From Candidatus Shapirobacteria bacterium (lineage in GTDB: Bacteria > Patescibacteriota > Microgenomatia > UBA12405), in assembly GCA_026395315.1 (NCBI GenBank), contig JAPLYY010000020.1, positions 1 through 15,620 of the forward strand: 15,620 nt of DNA, given 5' to 3'. A program made the position numbers and the translations under genes. The notes beneath the pieces are model-generated. The model saw only the letters and a program-made list of their open reading frames with translations. It did not search any database and was not told the DNA's origin. This document shows positions 5,689-13,457 of this stretch, piece by piece. Positions within the stretch are counted from its first letter, which is position 1. Every line of letters starts with the position of its first letter.

Positions 5689-7174
5689 CCGATTGACCTA
5701 TAATTTCAATTTTTTGGTTGAGGTTTGGCAGAATGATATTGGCTTTATATCCCCTGTTTTGAAATTCCGTCATCATGGCTGATCTGGCTGAGTTTTTACC
5801 ATGAGTAATCAATATGGTTTCGAGTTTTGTCAAGTTAAACCGTTCTAAAAAAGCGAAAGTTTCGGACGGACCACTGATATGGCTGGTAAATCCATCGACC
5901 TTGATAACTTTGGCTCCTTTGGTGCGACCATTAAGGACGTTTTCATGATGAACCAAAGCGGCGCCTTTGGTGCCATCGGCCTGAAAACAGGTAAAGAGAA
6001 CAACGTTTTTAGGATTTTTACAGAAGTAGCCTCTGAGATAATTTACCGATCGGCCATGCTCACCCATGCCGCCACTGGCGATAATTATGGCTTTTCCCGG
6101 ATATCCGGCTAATTTTTTATCTAAATTTATAGAATCTTCATGTGAGTTAATAACAGTTAGATTTTTTAGATTAAATCTACCAAAGCTTTCATCTTCATTT
6201 TTATAGAAGTCGGCTTCATCACCATATTGGTTGGATAATTGTTCGGGGGAAAGTTTTTTAAACTTGTCTAATAGGGTCATTCCTAATGGGGCATCAATGA
6301 AAATCTGACAATCATCCGGTATAAGTTCACCTTGGCTATTGTGGAGCATTTCAAGAATCTCTTGGAAACGGTGAAAAGAAAGGACCGGCAGAAGTGGATT
6401 GCCGCCGTTTCTCCAAACATTATTGATTTCATTTAATAGATTCGTCCGTTTTTCCTCGAAACTAATCGGTTCCCTGGTAAAGCTGGTAGATTCAACAACG
6501 AGGATATGAATTGGGTCGTGAGGATATTTGGCGACTTGATCTAAATAACCGCCGCAGAGGGATTGCTGAGGTTTCCCCATGTCTCCGGTAAAAAGAATGT
6601 TTTGCTCTTGATGATCACCGTTGGTAGTACGAATCAGGATAGAATTGGCACCCATGACATGACCATTTGGTAAAAACTCGGCAGTTATCTGACTATTTTT
6701 TTGGCCAATGGGCACCTTCACATAAGGTTTGACCACTTTTAAATATCTTAAGGTTTTATCGACATCAAATTCATCGTAAAGTCTGTTTGGGAGGTGTTCC
6801 CTGGCTTGAATTAAAGCTGAATTTTGCAACATTGGTTTCATAAAAATGGCGGTGGTTTCGGTGGCCAAAATTCTTTGGGTTAAACCGGCCTTGTAAACCA
6901 TCGGAATACGGCCGGTATGGTCGATATGAGTATGCGTGATCAAAATATCAGTTAACCCATGAGCAATATCTCCGACTCTAGTAAAATTCCATCTTTCTCC
7001 ACGAGCAGACCGTTCATCCCGCCCTTGAAAAAGGCCGTAGTCAACACAGATGCCTGAACCTTTATCTGAACCTTCGAAATTTACCCGGTGGCATGATCCC
7101 GATACCAGTCCGCCGTCTCCCCCAAATGAAATGATTTCTATTTTGGACGATGGGGATTTATAATAGTTTTTCAT
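5642..7174 (-). CDS. MBL-fold / beta-CASP nuclease (YSH1/CPSF73-like)
   Basis: A 510-residue protein of the metallo-beta-lactamase beta-CASP family, which processes RNA (RNase J, CPSF73, archaeal aCPSF) or sometimes DNA. The metal motif THTHIDHTGRIP has ligands at 81-86, NGHVMGA and FTGDMG are the later MBL motifs, and VVESTSF opens the beta-CASP region. The final ITHG is at 456-459. It resembles the COG1236-type enzymes more than RNase J, whose C-terminal domain is absent. Probably a cytoplasmic RNA nuclease; substrate unknown. About 20 C-terminal residues (GQSANTSPYNFSSRSGRL) look dispensable and overlap the convergent secreted-protein gene by 47 bases. Upstream lies a gap with an inverted repeat. 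Confidence 0.88.
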   Translation of the reverse strand: MKNYYKSPSSKIEIISFGGDGGLVSGSCHRVNFEGSDKGSGICVDYGLFQGRDERSARGERWNFTRVGDIAHGLTDILITHTHIDHTGRIPMVYKAGLTQRILATETTAIFMKPMLQNSALIQAREHLPNRLYDEFDVDKTLRYLKVVKPYVKVPIGQKNSQITAEFLPNGHVMGANSILIRTTNGDHQEQNILFTGDMGKPQQSLCGGYLDQVAKYPHDPIHILVVESTSFTREPISFEEKRTNLLNEINNVWRNGGNPLLPVLSFHRFQEILEMLHNSQGELIPDDCQIFIDAPLGMTLLDKFKKLSPEQLSNQYGDEADFYKNEDESFGRFNLKNLTVINSHEDSINLDKKLAGYPGKAIIIASGGMGEHGRSVNYLRGYFCKNPKNVVLFTCFQADGTKGAALVHHENVLNGRTKGAKVIKVDGFTSHISGPSETFAFLERFNLTKLETILITHGKNSARSAMMTEFQNRGYKANIILPNLNQKIEIIGQSANTSPYNFSSRSGRL

Positions 7175-7279
7175 AAATATAAGACGGTACTATGGGGTAT
7201 TTTTATAATTAAGTGAGCTTCTTATATAAACACATTATAAGTGTTTATAACATGATCAACAAGGGATTTTGGAAGTTGT
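7175..7279. other. Longest gene-free stretch (105 bp)
   Basis: This lies between the 3' end of the acyltransferase gene and the start of the beta-CASP nuclease gene, both on the minus strand. It is very AT-rich and holds the perfect inverted repeat at 7225-7249 and several TATAAT-like hexamers. No small ORF or RNA fold beyond this is supported. It most likely contains the nuclease promoter and perhaps the end of the acyltransferase transcript. Confidence 0.5.
7225..7249. repeat. Perfect inverted repeat around a TATAAT hexamer
   Basis: Arms of 9 bases, TATAAACAC and GTGTTTATA, are exact complements and flank the 7-base spacer ATTATAA. On the minus strand the centre reads TATAAT (7239-7234), about 60 bases before the nuclease ATG. 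It may be an operator surrounding a promoter. As a terminator of the acyltransferase transcript it would be weak, being AT-rich and lacking a U run. Confidence 0.55.
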
Positions 7280-8251
7280 TTAGCCGGTGAGTTGACTTAA
7301 TTTAGGAATATGATGGACAAGATAGGCCAAAGAAAAAGAAATGACAGTGACAAGAGAGAAAAAGAGAAGGTCAAAGCCGGAAAAAAAATAGAAACGACTA
7401 ACGAATGACCAAGTGAATTCGAGGATGATGATGTGAATAAAAAAGACAAAAAAGGACAATTTAGATAAGATTTGAATCAAGGGATGATTAATTTTCTGAT
7501 TATAAAAAACTAAAAACAGAGAAACCGTATAAATCAAAACACTGGGCCGCCACTGGGAATAAAAAGACAAATAGTTTCCGGTTTGATAAAAGCGGTTATA
7601 GCCTTCATAAACAACGTAAGCTGCAGCTAATATAGTTAAAACAAAATACTTTAATTTTGGCGGATTACGGGAATAAACCACACCTAAAATAAAAGCAAAA
7701 TAATTAAACAGGGCCACGCTGATGGGATAAGGCAAATTAATTAAATGAAAATAATAATCTAAACTGAGAATAATTATTTGGATAATACCGAGAAAAATTA
7801 AAATCAATTTAGAATATTTAAGACGATGAAAGAGAGGAAAGATCAGATAAAAAATAATTAACGAGGGAATAAAATAAAGCTGATAAGAAGCGGTACCATC
7901 AACCAGAACCTTAAAAATATTTTCAGAATGGTAGGTGTAGACGATAAAGTAATAGATTAAACTCCAAAATAAATAGGGAATAAGAATCCGGTTAAATCGT
8001 TTTTTTAGATAGGAAAAATAGTTTGGCTGAAAAGAATAATTCAGCTCTAAAACAAATCCGGAAATCAAAAAAAATAGGGGTACGGCGAAACGGGAGAGTT
8101 GGTTTAGCACTAAACTAATAGGAAACCCAGCCAGGTTGTTGCCGGAAGCAGCCAAAGTTTTAGTGGAAGTGTGAATCATGATGACGGCCAAAATGGAAAT
8201 CAGACGGATAAAATCAATCGTGGGGTTATAAATTTTATCTTTTGGGGTCAT
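7280..8251 (-). CDS. Acyltransferase 3 family membrane protein
   Basis: A 323-residue integral membrane protein with about 10 hydrophobic helices, the usual size and layout of the acyltransferase-3 family (OafA/NodX/ICA-type). These enzymes move acetyl or other acyl groups across the membrane onto sugars of surface polysaccharides. The N-terminal signature is clear: NPTIDFIRLISILAVIMIHT, in which the late His is the conserved catalytic-type residue, and then RFAVPLFFLISGFVL. ATG 8251 (MTPKDKIYN) is chosen over ATG 8287, which would extend through the divergent promoter region. A TCTAAT box (8261-8256) lies 4 bases upstream. It stands alone, opposite the valS operon. The acyl donor and acceptor cannot be told. 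Confidence 0.88.
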   Translation of the reverse strand: MTPKDKIYNPTIDFIRLISILAVIMIHTSTKTLAASGNNLAGFPISLVLNQLSRFAVPLFFLISGFVLELNYSFQPNYFSYLKKRFNRILIPYLFWSLIYYFIVYTYHSENIFKVLVDGTASYQLYFIPSLIIFYLIFPLFHRLKYSKLILIFLGIIQIIILSLDYYFHLINLPYPISVALFNYFAFILGVVYSRNPPKLKYFVLTILAAAYVVYEGYNRFYQTGNYLSFYSQWRPSVLIYTVSLFLVFYNQKINHPLIQILSKLSFFVFFIHIIILEFTWSFVSRFYFFSGFDLLFFSLVTVISFSLAYLVHHIPKLSQLTG

Positions 8252-8255
8252 AACT

Positions 8256-8261
8256 ATTAGA
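8256..8261 (-). promoter_or_regulatory. Possible -10 box (TCTAAT) of the acyltransferase gene
   Basis: TCTAAT, one mismatch from TATAAT, ends 4 bases before ATG 8251. The spacing is the same as at the secreted-protein gene (5263). Confidence 0.4.
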
Positions 8262-8268
8262 ATAATGG

Positions 8269-8274
8269 TAAAAT
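8269..8274 (+). promoter_or_regulatory. -10 box (TAAAAT) of the valS operon
   Basis: TAAAAT ends 7 bases before ATG 8282, so transcription should start at or next to the A of that codon. This supports the 53-aa ORF as the leaderless first gene of the valS operon. Confidence 0.55.
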
Positions 8275-8281
8275 AGCCTGT

Positions 8282-8443
8282 ATGCAAACAATAAAAGATT
8301 TTGGTAAGGAACTTGGCTTAAATGAGGCACAAACGAAGATGCTGGAAGTTTATATGACTGGGGTAGTCATGGAACTGGTGGAAAGTATTAAAGAAGACAA
8401 TATTAAAAACTTTGACGAAACCATTAATAGTTTGAAATCGTAA
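8282..8443 (+). CDS. 53-aa protein of unknown function, translationally coupled to valS
   Basis: A small helical protein opening MQTIKDFGKELGLNEAQTKM and ending FDETINSLKS. It has no signal peptide, membrane helix or cysteine and is amphipathic and acidic. Its TAA stop overlaps the valS ATG by one base (TAATG), the same junction as between valS and the next gene, and a TAAAAT box stands 7 bases before its ATG. Both points argue that it is a real gene rather than a chance ORF. The layout (an LGL start, a long amphipathic helix, an acidic end) reminds me of small CPR-specific families such as DUF5663, but that is only a resemblance. It could influence ValRS translation by coupling, or bind a partner protein. 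Confidence 0.7.
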   Translation: MQTIKDFGKELGLNEAQTKMLEVYMTGVVMELVESIKEDNIKNFDETINSLKS

Positions 8444-10698
8444 TGGACAAGACGTATAGTACCGCGGTAGAAACGGATATATATAATGGGTGGGAAAAAT
8501 CGGGCGCATTTACTCCAAAAATTGATAAAACCAAAAAACCGTATTCGATAATTTTACCTTTACCCAATGCTAACGACCCGATGCATATGGGCCATGCCGT
8601 ATTTACAATTGAGGATATTTTAATCCGCTATCACCGAATGTTAGGAGAACCGACATTGTGGCTGCCCGGCGGTGATCATGCCGGAATTGAAACCCAGTTT
8701 GTTTATGAAAAAAAACTGGCCAAAGAAGGTAAAAGCCGATTTGATTTTGACCGAAATACTTTATATAAAATGATTTGGGACTTTGTTGAAGAAAATCGGG
8801 AAATAAATAAAGCGCAAATGAAGAAGCTTGGCTTCTCGATGGATTGGACTAGATATCACTACAGTCTGGAAGAACCAATTGTCAAAAATGTATTGACTGT
8901 TTTTAAAAAGCTATATAAAGATGGTTTGGTGTATCGTGATGAAAAAATAGTTAATTATTGTACCCACTGCGGAACTGCATTTTCGAACCTGGAAGTTGAT
9001 TATGTTGACGAAGTAACCAGTCTTTACTATATGAAATATGGTCCATTTATTTTAGCCACCACTCGTCCAGAAACTAAATTTGGTGATACGGCTGTTGCTG
9101 TCAATCCAAAAGATAAGAGATATGAAATATATGTCGGACAAGAAATTACAGTTGAAGGCCTTAATGGTCCCTTTAAAGTAAAAGTAATTGCTGATGAGAT
9201 GGTGGATATGGAATTTGGAACTGGGGTAGTTAAAATCACTCCGGCTCACGATCCGGATGATTTTGAAGCAGGATTAAGACACCATTTGGAAGTTAAAAAA
9301 GTTATCGGTTTTGATGGCCGAATGAATGAATTGGCAGGTAAATATGCTGGGTTGACCGTAGCGAAGGCAAGAGAACAAGTGGTCGCTGATATGCAAGAAA
9401 AAGGCATGATGGTAAAGACAGACACTAATTATCAACATAGAATTGGACGTTGTTACCGCTGTAAACACATTATCGAACCCATGGTGGCACCCCAATGGTT
9501 TATTAAAATTGATAAATTGGCTAAACCGGCGATTGAAGCCGCCAAAAACGGTGAAGTTAAGTTTTTTCCGACCAGATTTAAAAAATCATATATCACCTGG
9601 ATGGATAATATTAAGGATTGGAATATCAGCCGGCAGATAGTTTGGGGACCGAGAATTCCAGCTTGGTATTGTTTAGAATGCAATCCTAAAATTAAACTAA
9701 ATTTCTTGGATAAAGGTAAAAATTTGGTTACTGACGTTTATGCCCATATTAAGGATAAATATACATATGAGGAAATTAAAGATGGGTTGCAATCACTGAC
9801 TGCACCAGTCGAAGCTAAATTCGAAATTGAAGAAAATGATAAATGTCCAATATGTAAATCAAAAAAATTATTGCAGGAAACCGATACTTTTGATACCTGG
9901 TTTTTGAGCGGACAATGGCCGTTAAATACATTGGGTTTTAATCCGGAAGATCCAGAGAAAAGCTCGGAAGATTTTAAATATTTTTATCCGACAACCGTAC
10001 TGGATACACTGTGGGATATTTTGTTCTTCTGGGTGGCTAGAATGGTTATGTTTGGGATTTATTTAACCGGTGAAGTGCCATTTAAAACCGTGCATTTGCA
10101 TGCCCGGGTAGTAGATGCCAAGGGGCAAAAGATGAGTAAAAGTAAGGGTAACGTAGTTGATCCCCTATTGATGACGAAAAAATACGGGACTGATGCCTTG
10201 CGGATGGCGCTGGTTTACGGAATTGCTCCGGCCAGTGATATTGTGGTATCAGAGGATAAAATCAGAGCCCACCGAAATTTTGTTAACAAGATTTGGAACG
10301 CCTCTAGATTCGTATTGATGATTATCGATAGACTGCAAGTTAAGGATATTAAACTTGACGTCGATACTAAAATTTTAAATACTGATAATAAAGATATTTT
10401 GAATAAGTTGGAAATTATTGTCAAATCGACAACTACCGATTTGAACACTTATCATTTTGGCAGGGCGGCAGAAAACCTTTACCAGTTTTTTTGGCATGAA
10501 TTTTGCGATATTTATATTGAAAAAGTAAAAGATAGAAATATCGAAATGGTTCCAGTTTTATTAACGGTACTAATCACATCACTAAAACTGCTTCATCCAT
10601 TTGTGCCTTTCGTGACTGAAGCGGTTTATCAACAGTTGAAATCAACAGTAAAATTACCAGAAGATCAATTAATGACTGCCACTTGGCCTAAGTCTTAA
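8443..10698 (+). CDS. valS: Valyl-tRNA synthetase, short form without the C-terminal coiled-coil arm
   Basis: Class I synthetase charging tRNA-Val. The HIGH-type motif HMGH is at 48-51 and KMSKS at 563-567. The CP1 editing domain (about 190-330) contains ILATTRPETKFGDTAVAVNP and GVVKITPAHDPDDF. The ValRS-type MVAPQWFIK and DTFDTWFLSGQWPLNTLGF are present. Four CxxC pairs (C173/176, C337/340, C410/413, C468/471) could build zinc knuckles; the last two flank an insertion of about 55 residues. The anticodon-binding domain ends at LHPFVPFVTEAVYQQL...ATWPKS, and the linker plus coiled-coil arm of longer ValRS is missing (751 aa against 951 in E. coli). Both borders are TAATG overlaps, so four genes here are one coupled operon. 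Confidence 0.96.
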   Translation: MDKTYSTAVETDIYNGWEKSGAFTPKIDKTKKPYSIILPLPNANDPMHMGHAVFTIEDILIRYHRMLGEPTLWLPGGDHAGIETQFVYEKKLAKEGKSRFDFDRNTLYKMIWDFVEENREINKAQMKKLGFSMDWTRYHYSLEEPIVKNVLTVFKKLYKDGLVYRDEKIVNYCTHCGTAFSNLEVDYVDEVTSLYYMKYGPFILATTRPETKFGDTAVAVNPKDKRYEIYVGQEITVEGLNGPFKVKVIADEMVDMEFGTGVVKITPAHDPDDFEAGLRHHLEVKKVIGFDGRMNELAGKYAGLTVAKAREQVVADMQEKGMMVKTDTNYQHRIGRCYRCKHIIEPMVAPQWFIKIDKLAKPAIEAAKNGEVKFFPTRFKKSYITWMDNIKDWNISRQIVWGPRIPAWYCLECNPKIKLNFLDKGKNLVTDVYAHIKDKYTYEEIKDGLQSLTAPVEAKFEIEENDKCPICKSKKLLQETDTFDTWFLSGQWPLNTLGFNPEDPEKSSEDFKYFYPTTVLDTLWDILFFWVARMVMFGIYLTGEVPFKTVHLHARVVDAKGQKMSKSKGNVVDPLLMTKKYGTDALRMALVYGIAPASDIVVSEDKIRAHRNFVNKIWNASRFVLMIIDRLQVKDIKLDVDTKILNTDNKDILNKLEIIVKSTTTDLNTYHFGRAAENLYQFFWHEFCDIYIEKVKDRNIEMVPVLLTVLITSLKLLHPFVPFVTEAVYQQLKSTVKLPEDQLMTATWPKS

Positions 10699-11234
10699 TG
10701 AAAATAGCAAAAATTATAGGGTTGATTTCGGGCTTAATTATTTTTTCGTTGGTAACCGGATTATTAATCGAAAAAGAGGTTGGTAAAATTAATTGGAAAA
10801 ATGATGTAGCAATAGTAATACCGACCGGAGTGGTTAATAATAAAGAAACAGTGGAAGTGATCAGGGTAATTGATGGTGATACGATTGAAATTGCCGGTGG
10901 CCAAAAAGTGAGATACATCGGCGTGGATACACCGGAAACAGTTGATCCGAAAAGACCCGTAGGCTGTTTTGGTAAAAAGGCCAGCGCAAAAAATAAAGAA
11001 TTGGTTGAGGGAAAAACGGTGGAATTGGAAAAAGACGTCAGTAACACGGATAAGTACGGCCGATTATTGCGATATGTCTGGGTGGGTGACCGGATGATCA
11101 ATGAAGAACTGATAACCGAAGGCTACGCTAAACTAGATACCGTGCCACCAGATGTGAAATACAGCCAACTATTGATAAAAGCCGAAAAAGAGGCGAGAAT
11201 TAGTGATATCGGTTTATGGAGTAAATGCCCCTAA
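10698..11234 (+). CDS. Thermonuclease-like (SNase) protein, membrane-anchored or secreted
   Basis: A 178-residue staphylococcal-nuclease-family enzyme, a Ca2+-dependent nuclease cutting DNA or RNA. Residues 4-24 form a hydrophobic signal or anchor helix, so the domain acts outside. The SNase core starts near 50: VIRVIDGDTIEI, then VRYIGVDTPET with R72, D77 and E80, then DKYGRLLRYVW with R122. These match Arg35, Asp40, Glu43 and Arg87 of the staphylococcal enzyme, so activity is likely. C90 and C177 may form a disulfide. The ATG overlaps the valS stop by one base and its own end overlaps the pyruvate kinase start by 10 bases. A plausible job is degrading external nucleic acid for nucleotide scavenging, as expected for a reduced genome. 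Confidence 0.92.
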   Translation: MKIAKIIGLISGLIIFSLVTGLLIEKEVGKINWKNDVAIVIPTGVVNNKETVEVIRVIDGDTIEIAGGQKVRYIGVDTPETVDPKRPVGCFGKKASAKNKELVEGKTVELEKDVSNTDKYGRLLRYVWVGDRMINEELITEGYAKLDTVPPDVKYSQLLIKAEKEARISDIGLWSKCP

Positions 11235-12280
11235 AGCAAACAAAAATTGTAGCCACAATCGGGCCGGCGTCAGAAAAGACGGACATTATCAAAGAATTGA
11301 TCATCGGCGGGGCGACAATTTTTAGATTTAATTTAAAACATAACACCTGGCAATGGCACAATCTGGCAATTAAGACCGTCAGAGAAACAGCCAAAAACCT
11401 GGGTATAAGTGTCGGAATAATGGTGGATGTTCCCCGAAGTGATTACAATATCGGGGAAATTGTTGATTTTGACATTTTAGCTCTATCTTATTTGAAAACT
11501 GCCATGGAAATCGATCATTTAAGAGAGTTGTACACCAAAAAAGGATTAAAACCGATAATCATTGCCAAAATTGAAAACAAAAGAGCTTTGGAAAACCTGG
11601 ATAAAATTATTAGTGCGGCTGACGGAGTAATGGTGGCCCGGGGAGATTTGGGAGAAGCAATTAGCTTTAAGGAGTTGGCTTATTACCAAAAAATAATTAT
11701 TAATCAGTGCCGAAAACAACTAAAACCGGTAATTGTCGCCACCGAAATGTTATTGTCGATGGTGACCAATAAGACCCCAACCAGAACCGAAGCGACTGAT
11801 GTGGCCAATGCAGTCTATGACGGCACTGATGCGGTGATGCTGTCGCAGGAAACGGCTATGGGCAACCATCCGGGAATATGCGTCAAGACAATGGCAGAAA
11901 TTGTTAGTTTTGCCGATAAGACGGTAGCAACAAATAACATTATCCCGGAGCTTAAGGCTCTAAACGATGAATTGTTTATAACGGCAGCGGAAATTGTCAA
12001 TAAGAGCAAAGGTCAAATTAAAGGAGTGGTCGTCACGACTAAAAGCGGCCGGAGCGGGTTTAAAATGGCTTCATTTAGAGTGAGAGTACCGGTAATAGCC
12101 GTGTCGGACAGCCAAAAGGTATTAAACGGGTTAAATTTAGGTTACGGAGTGGTACCGGTGAAAGATAAACAATACCAGCCGGAGAAATTATTTAAAAAAG
12201 GCGACAGTATTCTCCTAATTCATGGCCAAAATTGGCTGGAGGCAGGATCAACTAATACAATTTCGATTGTGACGGTTTAG
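11225..12280 (+). CDS. Pyruvate kinase lacking the B (lid) domain
   Basis: A 351-residue relative of pyruvate kinase (PEP + ADP to pyruvate + ATP; usual length about 470). Domain A: KIVATIGPAS (7-16), R34 in FRFNLKH, IIAKIE with K115 and E117, VMVARGDLG with D141, VATEML with T173, and PTRTEATDVANAVYDGTDAVMLS. Domain C (about 236-351) contains VTTKSGRSGFKMASFR, VPVIAVS and AGSTNTISI. Where the B domain of about 100 residues should sit, VDVPRSDY (67-74) passes straight into IVDFDILALSYLK, and the GPKIR motif is gone. The K+-site Ser of NFS is K38. Most catalytic residues persist, but the Mg-ATP lid does not, so activity is uncertain. It might also act on a related PEP or 2-oxoacid. Its stop overlaps the convergent gene by 4 bases. 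Confidence 0.85.
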   Translation: MPLKQTKIVATIGPASEKTDIIKELIIGGATIFRFNLKHNTWQWHNLAIKTVRETAKNLGISVGIMVDVPRSDYNIGEIVDFDILALSYLKTAMEIDHLRELYTKKGLKPIIIAKIENKRALENLDKIISAADGVMVARGDLGEAISFKELAYYQKIIINQCRKQLKPVIVATEMLLSMVTNKTPTRTEATDVANAVYDGTDAVMLSQETAMGNHPGICVKTMAEIVSFADKTVATNNIIPELKALNDELFITAAEIVNKSKGQIKGVVVTTKSGRSGFKMASFRVRVPVIAVSDSQKVLNGLNLGYGVVPVKDKQYQPEKLFKKGDSILLIHGQNWLEAGSTNTISIVTV

Positions 12281-12720
12281 TTTTTATAGTAAGAACGAAC
12301 CTGGAAGAGGATATAGAACGAGATGGCTCCGCTTATAATCAGGCTGACAATATCAAGTCTGAGTAGAGAATAAAGTGCAGTAATTAAAGCGGAATAAAAC
12401 ATCAGATTCCAACCCGATAGTTTGCGGGCAAAGAGTCCGGGAATGGCCAAGGCATCAACAATCAGGCTGATAACCAAAACGCCGGTAGCTAAATAATAAC
12501 TGAAGCCATAATGAACTCCGACAGCAAAAGCATAAGAATTTACGACAGCACCGAGACTGAAAAGCGCCAATATTGCCGGTAGGGATAAAACTAAAACTAA
12601 AATCGCAATATAAGGTGAGAATTTGACAATAGCTTCTTTAATGTTGACGGGCAATTGAGGGGCTTTTTTGCCAAAATATAAATCTAAAAACGTTTCGGCT
12701 TTGGTTATATATTCTTTCAT
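12277..12720 (-). CDS. Four-helix membrane protein of unknown function
   Basis: A 147-residue protein. A short cytoplasmic N-terminal helix (KAETFLDLYFGKKAPQLPVNIKEAIVKF, about 7-34) precedes four hydrophobic segments near 36-56, 62-90 (with VHYGFSYYLATG), 91-115 and 120-142. It ends with a basic RSYYKN. I recall similar proteins as a common hypothetical family in CPR genomes, but cannot name a function. It follows rmlA by 19 bases on the same strand and is probably cotranscribed with it. A TATCAT hexamer (12739-12734) 13 bases upstream could be a weak promoter of its own. Between them lies the simple ATTAATTAATTAAT tract. Its stop codon overlaps the pyruvate kinase stop. Confidence 0.75.
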   Translation of the reverse strand: MKEYITKAETFLDLYFGKKAPQLPVNIKEAIVKFSPYIAILVLVLSLPAILALFSLGAVVNSYAFAVGVHYGFSYYLATGVLVISLIVDALAIPGLFARKLSGWNLMFYSALITALYSLLRLDIVSLIISGAISFYILFQVRSYYKN

Positions 12721-12739
12721 AATTAATTAATTAATGATA

Positions 12740-13456
12740 CTACTTTGTTGATGATTTTTGTTGCATGTAGTTGCTGACCCGAAGCAAACTATCAAATGAG
12801 CCGGCATCTTCCCAGAGAGAATCAAAGATGTTAACTTTCATTTCGCCTTTTCGGAGATAGATGTTGTTAAGATCGGTGATTTCGATTTCACCCCGGGCTG
12901 AAGGTTTTAGGTTTTTGGCATTGTCGACAACCGAGTTATCAAAAGTGTAAAGACCAACAACGGCATAGTTGCTTTTGGGTAATGCCGGTTTTTCTTCGAT
13001 GGAAATGGCTTTCATATTATTATCAAAATCAACCACACCAAAACGTTCCGGATCGGGAACTTTTTTGGCAAAAATCATGGCGCCGGATTTAAAGGATTTA
13101 ATTTCCGAGGAAAAGTCCTGATCAAAGATATTGTCACCTAAAATCATGGTGACACAGTCATTGCCGATAAAAGTTTTACCAAGAATGAAAGCGTCGGCTA
13201 AACCGCGGGGTTCTTTTTGAACAATGTAGCTAAAATGGGCGCCAAAATCTTCACCCGTACCCAATAGATTAAGATAGTGACCGGAATAATCGGGAGCAAT
13301 AATAATTAAGATGTCCTTAATACCGGATTTAATTAGGGTGTTCAGCGGATAGTAAATCATGGGCCGATCGTAAATCGGGAGAAGCTGTTTTGAGGTAACC
13401 AAAGTCAACGGACGGAGACGGGTGGCGCGGCCACCGGCGAGAATAATGCCTTTCAT
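12740..13456 (-). CDS. rmlA: Glucose-1-phosphate thymidylyltransferase (RmlA/RfbA type)
   Basis: A 238-residue nucleotidyltransferase that makes dTDP-glucose from dTTP and glucose-1-phosphate, the first step to dTDP-rhamnose and related surface sugars. The N-terminus MKGIILAGGRATRLRPLT gives the nucleotide loop, SKQLLPIYDRPMIYYPL the conserved Lys and dimer region, ILGDNIFDQD the metal-binding Asp, then VVDFDNN, EEKPALPKS and the RmlA-specific LKPSARGEIEITDLN. The usual WLDTGT is WEDAGS here. The length suits the short RmlA form. ATG 13456 (MKGI) is chosen because the upstream in-frame ATG at 13492 overlaps the previous gene. It follows the glycosyltransferase stop by one base, so translation is coupled. 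RmlB, C and D are not in the window. Confidence 0.88.
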   Translation of the reverse strand: MKGIILAGGRATRLRPLTLVTSKQLLPIYDRPMIYYPLNTLIKSGIKDILIIIAPDYSGHYLNLLGTGEDFGAHFSYIVQKEPRGLADAFILGKTFIGNDCVTMILGDNIFDQDFSSEIKSFKSGAMIFAKKVPDPERFGVVDFDNNMKAISIEEKPALPKSNYAVVGLYTFDNSVVDNAKNLKPSARGEIEITDLNNIYLRKGEMKVNIFDSLWEDAGSFDSLLRVSNYMQQKSSTK

Positions 13457-13457
13457 A

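Noticed and set aside
10688..11101. 137-codon minus-strand ORF opposite the SNase gene
   Set aside because: A long shadow frame opposite a gene with complete SNase catalytic motifs; Ser/Thr/Phe/Ile-rich composition typical of antisense reading.
12721..12735. AATTAATTAATTAATT tract as an origin or regulatory repeat
   Set aside because: A short simple AT repeat in a 19-bp intergenic gap of AT-rich DNA; no DnaA boxes or other supporting structure.
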